Below, in pieces: positions 56,332-64,000 of a stretch of 64,000 nucleotides of DNA; position 1 is the first letter of the stretch, and every line of letters starts with the position of its first letter. The DNA is from Fremontodendron californicum. Its lineage: Eukaryota; Streptophyta; Magnoliopsida; Malvales; Malvaceae. A model generated the notes under the pieces. The model saw only the letters and a list, made by a program, of their open reading frames with translations. It made no database searches and had not been told where the DNA came from. The DNA lies in the NCBI GenBank assembly GCA_030761205.1, contig JAULJL010000003.1:30386123-30450122 (forward strand), in the 5' to 3' direction. The position numbers and the translations under genes are program-made.

Positions 56332-57299
56332 ATGAAAGGGGTTCGAGATATGAGGAATGAATCGGAGGAACGATTGGGTGCTTTAGAACGCAATCAAGAT
56401 GAATGTAGGCATGAAATTCGAGAGGTGAAGGAACAGCTGGCCAAATTGCTGAAAATGGTTGAGGATATGGGTAAAAGTAAAGAGGAACTTTCTCAAGGCT
56501 CTGCATCGCCTTTGGATCAACCAAAACCATTAGGTCCAGAAAATACAATCCTTGCTGGATCCTGCACTTTTAAATGCCAAAAAGGTTGCAATCCTGATGA
56601 AATTGGGGACAAAATCATGAAATTTATTAAACCTAAGAACCCGATACCAAAGATAGAAACCCCGGATCCAGTACCATACCCGCAAACTATTCGAGGTCCA
56701 AGCCTATATCCCCACCCTACCATGGTCCAATCTTCCATTGGGATGACCACTATGGGATTCTTGAATCCCACTCCATACCAACAACTCCCCGTTCATATTA
56801 TTTTCCTCATCAATCACCTTATCCAGCACCTGGGATAGGAACATCGAGCTATGTAAAACCTCCAAAGGCCTCGTGTCCAAATCCATACCATGCTGTTTCG
56901 CCACATCTCCATGTAAACACACTGGTTCGAACCTTAGTGCCACCACCAAGTGTCCCAACTCCTAGGCCATGTGTGACTAAGAAACGACCCCAGGATAAGA
57001 CCCAAATGCCTTTTGATCCCATTCCAATCAGCTATCGAGAGCTTCTCCATATACTGATCCAAAATCACATGGTTGCCTGTGTCTCATTGAAATCCCTGTT
57101 ACTACCATATCCAAAGGGGTATAATCCAAATGCAAGATGTGAATATCACTGTGGAATTGTTGGCCATAGCATTGAAGACTGTATGGCCTTCAAAAAGAAA
57201 GTGCAAACTCTCATAGATGCCAAGTGGTTGGACCCAACGACACTGATTGATAAAGGACTGGGAAAAGCGTCATTAGGATTGGGAGATTTACAGTATTGA
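56332..57299 (+). pseudogene. Element C ORF1-position gag-like protein with zinc knuckle, frameshifted
   Basis: It starts ATG at 56332. The N-terminal half is charged and coiled-coil-like (EERLGALERNQDECRHEI, EVKEQLAKLLKMVEDM). A Pro-rich middle follows, then a frameshift near 56800-56840, after which another frame continues to 57299: MPFDPIPISYRELLHILIQN, PYPKGYNPNARCEYHCGIVG and the knuckle CEYHCGIVGHSIEDC. These blocks parallel the gag C-terminal regions of A and B (FDPIPTTYGELYPKLLQ; SIEDCLAFKKKVQSLI). So in C the DUF7745-type ORF1 seems replaced by a shortened gag-like protein lacking the capsid block. No catalytic motif is present. Confidence 0.65.
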
Positions 57300-58191
57300 G
57301 GTGGAAAGACTTCGGTCTTATATGATGTAATAGGATTTCACTTTTTCAGTAGCCGGATCTTATAGCCTTAGGATGCTAGGAAGAATAAAGTTCTTGTAAA
57401 AGACAGTTTTAACTACTGCTCAAATTTTGTAAAACATGGTTTATACCATTGTGAACATTGATATGGGAATGAATTGGCTATGCTTCAAATTTATGAGATG
57501 TTGATGATTAAGTTCCTCCAATTCTTATTTCCTCCGTGATATCTTCCCCTTTGCATTTTGCATCCGATCAATTATTTGTCAGGTTGCATTCATGCATTCA
57601 TAATCAGCATGATTTTTCTGTATATATCCATGCATTAATTTGCTTATTCTTTACATGCATCATGTTTGACTTTGGGTTGCATTCATAACAAACATAGTCA
57701 GCATGATTTCTTTGTATATGTTCATGCATTAATTTGCTTATTACATACATCATGTTAGCATTAGGTCGCATTCATGACACACATGGTTAGCATGATTTTC
57801 ATTGTATATACTCTGTATCAATCATTCATTGTTTGCATGTATCATAATTGACACCGTGTTGCATTCATAGGATATATGATCATTCATTGGGAAATATGCT
57901 AAAATGCACATGATCAGTCATTTCATATATCCATGTGTTGATTTGCTTATTCTTTGCTTGCAACATGTTGGCATTATGATTGCATATATGGTCAGCATGT
58001 TTCCATTGTACATGTCCATACATCATATTGTTTAGGCTTCACATGCATCAAATTGCATTCATGGCTCATTCATCATGACATACATTTGGGGGAAATAAAA
58101 CAGAAGTTGGCTTGGCTTTAGGAGTCTTTGAAAGAATTTCCATTTCAAATCAGAAGAAGTACTGAGTACCCTTTTAATACAGGCTGGTGCT
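57300..58191 (+). repeat. Element C inter-ORF spacer with imperfect tandem units
   Basis: No gene is present. From about 57580 to 58080, units of about 90-110 bp recur with CATGCATTAATTTGCTTATT and GCATTCATRRC phrases. The spacer ends in CCCTTTTAATACAG, an acceptor-like site just before the gag start, which suggests the gag of C may be translated from spliced RNA. Confidence 0.55.
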
Positions 58192-59630
58192 ATGGAGGAT
58201 GAACAAGTTGCCCGAATGGAAAGAATGGAAAGGGAACAGAAAGAATTGCGAGAACAGCTGGCAAAGTCTCAAGCAGAATCTAAGGATTAGATGACTAAAT
58301 TGATGGAGCTGATGTCCGCCGTAATCAAGGGAAAAGGATACACTGAAAACTTTATTGCCAGGAAAGGGTTAGAGGCACAAAAAGGTCAAAATGAGGTCAT
58401 AATGATTGATGCCCAGAACACAGTCAATATCCTAAACTCAGATGATCCAGCTGAACAGGCAAAGTTGAAAAGGGTTGCAGTAAATGAGGTTGAGTTGGCA
58501 GATTCCCAAGGGAAATATCAATGGCTAGATGAAAGGCTCCGGGTAGTAGAAAATACAGATGTATTTGGGAGTTTAGATGCGAAAGAACGATGTTTGGTCC
58601 TCGATTTAGTCTTTCCTCCTAAGTTCAAGATCCCTGACTTTGTGAAATATGACGGGACGACTGATCCATCAGCCCACATCACTATGTTCTGTCGGAAGAT
58701 GACAATTCATATAAGCTTTTGATTCACTGCTTTCAAGATAGCCTCAGCGGGTCCGCAATTAGGTGGTATAGTCAATTGAGCAAGGATCAGATTCGCTCTT
58801 GGAATGACCTGGCTAGGGTTTTTCTAAACCAGTACAAGCATATGACCGACATGGCGCCTGACCGTCTCACCTTGCAAAATATGAAGAAAAGAGCTACTGA
58901 GAGCATCAAAGAATATACGCAACGGTGGATTAGCATGGCCGTCCAAGTACAACCGCCTTTAACTCAGAAGGAAACCACTGTCCTTTTTGTGAATACACTG
59001 CAGGCCCCGTACTATGATATACTTGTCGGCAACACCACGAAGAATTTTTCGGACATGGTAATTTCAGGGGAGATGATTGAGAATGCTATCAAGGATGGGA
59101 AAATTGAAGGAGAAATAACATCCAATACCAAGAAAAAATGGGCATCTGAAAAGAAAAATGAAGATACCCAAGTCGTGGAAGACTTTGCCCCACCTCCCTA
59201 ATTCTCCTCGTATCAGCCATTTTACTCTACCCTGAACAATGTCTCTTAAGGTTTTTATCCTTACCAACCAATGACTGCAACTACACCAGAATTTACATCT
59301 GTCTATCAATCGAACACCCTTGGGAATAATCGAAGGGGGCATAAAAAGCGAAAAAGAAATCAGGTTGACCCGATTCTTGTGACATACAGTGAGCTACTAC
59401 CTCAACTCATCCAGAATCACCTTGTGACACCCATGCAAATAGAGCCTCTGAAGCCCCCTTATCCAAGCTGGTATGATGCTAATGAGTGTTGTGGGTACCA
59501 TTCTGGCAATCAAGGTCACTCAACAGAGAACTGCCCCGCTTTGAAGTACAAGGTCAGGGATCTCATCAAGGCTGGTTCGATAAGTTTTGAAGATGGGGAA
59601 GCCAAGTGTCATAAGAAACATTGTGCATGA
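58192..59630 (+). pseudogene. Element C gag, broken
   Basis: The start ATG at 58192 gives MEDEQVARMERMEREQKELR, with a TAG at about 58288. Capsid blocks follow: DVFGSLDAKERCLVLDLVFPP, YDGTTDPSAHITMFCRKM, a frameshift near 58690-58720, IHCFQDSLSGSAIRWYSQL, SWNDLARVFLNQYKHMTDM and YTQRWISMAVQVQPPLTQKE. Stops lie near 59200 and 59248. The final segment carries the knuckle CGYHSGNQGHSTENC (C-x2-H-x4-GH-x4-C) and ends at 59630. Homology to A and B gag is clear throughout, but it is diverged, so C belongs to a separate subfamily. Confidence 0.85.
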
Positions 59631-62030
59631 TCATATTAGGTTTTTGACGCATATAGTTCTATACACTGTGATGATGAAAGCACTTGTCTCATGTTAACAT
59701 CCACATGAATTAAATGACTTTTGAATTTTAAATGCTTTGGGTTTGTTGTGTTTTAACAATAATTTGAATTTGCAAAAACAAGCATTAAGGGATTTTTAAT
59801 AATGGATAGTCTCAAAAAGATTGATGATCAGTGTTACAAATGACCCAATACCTTCTCCTTTCTCTTTAGGTTTTTCTAAGCCTAAATCTCTTAAACCAAG
59901 AACACTTGAAAGACCCAATGCTTCAAGGAATATGAATGATTTGACTTCATAAAACCATTGTCATCACAGAATAAGCAAAAACGTAGATCTTAGTCTAGGC
60001 TATGAACAAAGGAACGAACATTTTGAAAATTTTCAAATTCCTTGAAATTCAAACAAATGAGACATTCTTTCAAGAATCTAGATTTTGATAATTTGGTGTG
60101 TGTCAAGATTGTGCTAAAACCATTCATGACCTTTCCCAATGACCACAAAACACTAATTGCCCAAACATCACTTCATGATTGACACCTTGGGGCACAATGA
60201 TTAAACTAGATTATCCCTTGTCCCAGAGAAAACCCATTTTTGGGTCATATTTTCCTTGTCTCTTCAAAGAACTCAGATTGGAAACTCAGCCTTTTCAAAA
60301 TAGACCTAGACTTGCTATGTTCCTCGTTGATACAAATTCTCATTGGTTAATTAAATTGGGGCATCATATGTGGAAATGATGGATACATGGTGAATAAGGA
60401 TGGACTAAACGCATGTCATTGGGGCATGCGATGAAAAATGAAAAATTTGTGATATCATGCATATGAGAATTCGGATGATTACAAAGTGTAAAGTGAAATT
60501 CTGAATATCTATTTCCCCTGGGGATTGCTTTTCAATGTGAATATTCGTGCTTGACATGAGGAATGGCCATCTTTCATATCCCTTTCACACAAAAAGAAAT
60601 TATCCATAGTCACCCCTTTTGAGCCAAAAGAATTCATTCTTCTTTCAACCCTGATCAAGGATTATCCTCTACACTGGGGGTAAATACGAGGAAAGATCTT
60701 TTTAAAGATCATTGAGAAATGAGTCCTAGCTCAAGGACAGATACAAAGCAAATGGAACCCCGAATAAATACGGGCGCACTCTGTCAAAGAAAAAAGAAGA
60801 GGAAAAGATGGCGAAATGAAAGCCAAGAAAAACAAAAGAGAAAAAATGTGAATGAAAGACATGGCAAATTGAAAGCCAAAAGCAAGGAAGAAAAAGAGCA
60901 AAGTCAAAAGGAAAGAAATGTCCAAAAAAGGACAAATACTTCAAAGAGAATCCTCCTCAAAGAAAAGATCCTTGATCTGATTATCCTCAAACACATATTT
61001 TGGGCCTATTTATCCTTTCTTTCTGAACCTTGAGCCATGGCCTACATTACATGCTTTAAAAGTCCATTTTGATCAAGCATGAATATTTAATTTGAACGGT
61101 TTTTTCTCAAATTTTATCCTATTTCATTGAATTATCATTTCACTAAGGAAGAATTTAGAATTCTCAAGTGTATGGTACAACAAAAAAAAAATTAGAAAGA
61201 ATGGGACTCTAGGGCGAAAACCCAAAAATGGGCGGTCTAAAGTAAATTTGGAAATTTTTGATGCCATCGATGATAGTGCCGATACCACAAAAGAAAAGAT
61301 CTTATTAAAGGAGTGGTCATCAAGGAACATCTAGGAATTCCTGAACCCCCCAAATTGCCAACTCTCATTCAGAGGATTGTCTTCAAAAAACTAAAATTTT
61401 TTTCCTCCAAGATTAAACTTTCTGTTTAAACATCCTAGCTAATCTTGATGCTTGTCGAAATGCCTTGATATGGAAACTAAAAGAATGTTGAATTTGCTTG
61501 GTTCTCAATGAATTCATGATTTATAAAACCTGTTGCATTTGTGAGCCTAGAACGGATATACATTTTTGTCATGAAGTTTTCCTGGAAAAGCCAGAATCTT
61601 GTTATACCAAGCCTTGCCAATCCCAGTTGAAAAAACCAGATTGATACTTAGAGAAATTTCTAACAATGATCATCAGTCTTCAAAAGATTTGTACATCACA
61701 CATTGTGGGGTTAATATTTTTTGTTCAGAAGTTTTCAAAATGCGAAAACAAATAAAGAGATTTTTTGAAATACCCATTTTGATGTTGACATGAGAGAAGG
61801 ATTTTTCTAACTCAAAGGTGTAGAACTGCCAAGATAGGTCCTGACTTCCAGATATGAGAAGAAAAAATAGAACCCGGTTCAATCTCTGTTGATGAAAGTT
61901 TGAAAACTGTTGGGGCAAAGAGAATAGCCAAAATGAATTGAAGATATACTCTGATTTGAAGAGGAAAAATGAATTTGAAAGGCTAAGCCAAAGTCTAGAA
62001 AAACAACCGGGGGCATTTGCATCACTCATG
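59631..62030 (+). other. Element C 3' untranslated region, gag-proximal
   Basis: No gene is present. The block at about 60450-61090 matches B 34970-35470 reversed (ATGGCCATCTTTCATATCC, GATCAAGGAT). The ORF at 60719-61033 is a lysine/arginine-rich low-complexity by-product. The direct continuation from gag to this region shows that the pol deletion removed everything between. Confidence 0.65.
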
Positions 62031-62940
62031 AGCACTCATCTCTTTATCGAGCTTTTGCATCTGCACAGTGTCGGCAAGCATTTGCATCATTCATGGGTAT
62101 TTGCATTGGCATAAGCATCTGCATTTTACCTTTACATTTACATTCTTCACGGAATTCGCATTTGTGTCATCTCAAGCAATTGCATCATTTCTAGAATCAT
62201 TGCATTTTCATTAATGTGTGGTAATTGTAGTTACACCATTCATAAACCAGTTACATGAACACAATTAGTAGGGGCATCTGCATCATGAAACATGGGCATC
62301 AATCCAGGCCATTTGCATTTGTACTAAGAAATATTTTACATTTGCACCATGAAGCATGAGCACCTTGTTAAAAGACATGTGCATCTGTATCATAGCCAAA
62401 GCTTCTAGTGGGGATATCCAGAATTTTACAGTTTTAAAAGTGAACAAGTCTTCGGTGGTGATAGCTGAAGCCTCTAGTAGAGATATCCAAGGTTTTATAA
62501 TTTTGAAACATGAGAAATCTTTTTCTGAAGGAGTTACCCAGAATTTTACAATGAGCAAGTTTTTGGTGGTGATAGCCAAAGCTTCTGGTGGGGATATCCA
62601 GAAATTTACAGTTTTAAAAGTGAACAAGTCTTCGGTGGTGATAGCTGATGCCTCTGGTGGAGATATCCAGGGTTTTATAATTTTGAAAAATGAGAAATCT
62701 TCTTTTAGAGGAGTTATCCAGAATTTTATTCAACATGTGCATCTACATCAAGAAGCATTTGCATCAATCTAAGTTAGTTGAATCTGCATCAAGAAAGTTT
62801 GCATCAAATCAAGTCATTTACATTTGCATCAAAGATATTTGCACAAATCTAAGTCATTTGCATCTACATCAAGAAGCGTTTGCATCAACTAAAGTCATTT
62901 GCATTTGCATCATGAAGCATTTGCATCATCTCTTAAAGTT
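62030..62940 (+). repeat. GCATTTGCATC-type imperfect array
   Basis: Irregular units of roughly 20-30 bp built from CATTTGCATC, AAGAAGCATTTGCATCA and AAGTCATTTGCAT occur at about 62030-62390 and 62740-62940, interrupted by the GGTGGTGATAGC array. They are non-coding. Confidence 0.75.
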
Positions 62941-63660
62941 GTCAGGTATAATCGAACTCGTTTTGCTTCTCAAATGAGTCGAGCCCCGAGATCATCGTCG
63001 AGGTACTTTTTTTTATTATTATGAACAAGTCTTCGGTGGTGATAGCTGAAGCCTCTGGTGGAGATATCCATAGTTTTAAAATCCTTTGAAAAGGTAGAAA
63101 TTCTTCGGTGGTGATAGCTGAAGCTTCTGGAGGTGATACCCAGAATTTTTTACAGTTTTAAAAATGAGCAAGACTTTGGTGGTGATAGCCGAAGCTTCTG
63201 GAGGAGATACCCAAAATTTTAAACACAGCTGAGAACAAGACAGGTTAAGGCCCCGAGACCATCGTCGAGGTCATTTCCTTTCTTGCAAATCGAATTCGTT
63301 TTCTTAAGACGAGTCGAGCCCCGAGATCATCGTCGAGGTACTTTTTTTTTATTATTATGAACAAGTCTTCGGTGGTGGTAGCTGAAGCCTCTGATGGAGA
63401 TATCTAGAGTTTTAAAATCCTTTGAAAAGGTAAAAAGTCTTCGGTGGTGATAGCTGAAGCTTCTGGAGGTGATACCCAGAATTTTTACAATTTTAAAAAT
63501 GAGCAAGACTTTGGTGGTGATAGACGAAGCTTCTGGAGGAGATATCCAGAATTTTAAACACAGCTGAGAACAAGACAGGTTAAGGCCCCGAGACCATCGT
63601 CGAGGTCGTTTCCTTTCTTGCAAATCGAATTCGTTTCCTTAAGACGGGTCAAGCCTTGTT
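62395..63660 (+). repeat. Minisatellite and about 336-bp duplication in element C 3' UTR
   Basis: The phrase TCTTCGGTGGTGATAGCTGA, followed by AGCYTCTGGWGGWGATAYCC, recurs at least nine times (62447 to 63513) at spacings of about 70-110 bp. On top of this a unit of about 336 bp is duplicated: GAGTCGAGCCCCGAGATCAT at about 62975 and 63313, and GGCCCCGAGACCATCGTCGA at about 63250 and 63585. Position before the PPT parallels B's 23-bp array, but the unit sequence is unrelated. Confidence 0.85.
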
Positions 63661-63915
63661 TAGTCAGGGAATTCAATTTAAGGACAAAATCTTCGATTTA
63701 CTGTTTTAAAAAAAATGAAAAAAAATGAAAAAAAGAGAAAAAAATAGAAAAACAAAAAGAAAATGAAAAAGAAAAATGAAAAATGCAAAAATGCAAAAAT
63801 GAATGAAGAAATGAAAAAGAAAACCCCTTTCCCTTTCCTTCGCATGTGATGTCACTGACCATACAAAGTTAGTGTTGGTTTATCTTTGCCTGATTCCTGA
63901 TTCTCAGCAATAGCC

Positions 63916-63928
63916 AAAGAGGGGCAGC
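63916..63928 (+). other. Element C polypurine tract
   Basis: AAAGAGGGGCAGC immediately precedes the 3' LTR start TGTAGACACC at 63929. Confidence 0.85.
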
Positions 63929-64000
63929 TGTAGACACCTAATTTTGTCCGGACCACTAAACAGGTATGTTTTCTTCCTATATTGATGTTTCCGAGTGTAA
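63929..64000 (+). repeat. Element C 3' LTR, first 72 bp
   Basis: It begins TGTAGACACCTAATTTTG and matches the start of the LTR at 17391 and of the solo LTR at 46969. It runs off the window. Its end should be followed by the second copy of C's TSD (candidate CCGGC) and the rest of A's RT. Confidence 0.9.

Larger units (their letters stand above)
54752..63928 (+). mobile_element. Element C interior: gag-only Ogre relative
   Basis: The interior has a leader, a short zinc-knuckle ORF in the ORF1 position (56332-57299), a gag (58192-59630), then directly the 3' untranslated region homologous to B's post-integrase region. No protease, RT, RNase H or integrase is present. LTR sequence, PBS and PPT match B, so B-type elements could have supplied enzymes in trans. 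It is a large non-autonomous derivative, itself now mutated. Confidence 0.82.

Noticed and set aside
62283..62772. ORFs on both strands through the GGTGGTGATAGC repeats
   Set aside because: They are periodic translation of a tandem repeat.

Overview
This window looks like repeat-dense nuclear DNA of a flowering plant, almost certainly a eudicot. I recognise no ordinary host gene, rRNA or tRNA in it. Nearly all 64 kb can be read as a nest of LTR retrotransposons plus a few DNA transposons. The species cannot be fixed from the sequence. The hAT-type repeat with CGACTCGACTCG termini resembles repeats I associate with cotton-like (Malvaceae) genomes, but that is a weak hint.

The nesting, resolved from LTR ends and target-site duplications (TSDs), is as follows. 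(1) Element A, plus strand, 1-17390, is an old Ogre/Tat-lineage Ty3-gypsy element with leader, DUF7745-like ORF1, gag, protease, G-patch, intron and reverse transcriptase (RT). Its 5' LTR lies left of the window. (2) A young Athila-type element, 3562-12943, sits inside A's gag with TSD GGAAC. (3) Element C, plus strand, is a gag-only Ogre relative inserted into A's RT at 17390/17391. Its 5' LTR is 17391-22512 plus 54557-54751, its interior is 54752-63928, and its 3' LTR starts at 63929 and runs off the window. (4) Element B, minus strand, 22513-54556, is an Ogre-type element with a complete but decayed gag-pol inserted into C's 5' LTR. (5) A solo LTR of the same family, 46969-52310, TSD ACCTA, is inserted into B's 5' LTR. 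(6) A 925-bp hAT-type element lies in C's LTR. A Mutator-like foldback element, itself carrying a 293-bp hAT MITE, lies in B's 3' LTR. Local tandem duplications enlarge B's 3' LTR to about 10.5 kb.

The most interesting object is the young Athila-type element. Its two 1482-bp LTRs differ at only five positions by my reading. Its coding potential is unusual. A 927-codon gag-protease frame has lost RT, RNase H and the integrase core by an in-frame deletion, and runs straight into the integrase C-terminal region. Next comes an unknown 178-codon ORF with a Cys cluster. Last comes an intact, intronless 215-codon LOG-family gene, related to cytokinin riboside 5'-monophosphate phosphoribohydrolase. 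A splice-donor-like site lies just before the gag start and acceptor-like sites lie just before both downstream ORFs. This resembles retroviral env-type splicing and, in layout, an oncogene-transducing retrovirus: pol lost, and a host gene linked to cell proliferation gained in the env position.

Elements A and B carry many nonsense codons and frameshifts and are probably dead. C never shows any pol and would need help in trans. The Ogre-type LTRs share a TTGACT (W-box core) cluster near their start, about 160-bp internal tandem units, and minisatellite-rich 3' untranslated regions in B and C.
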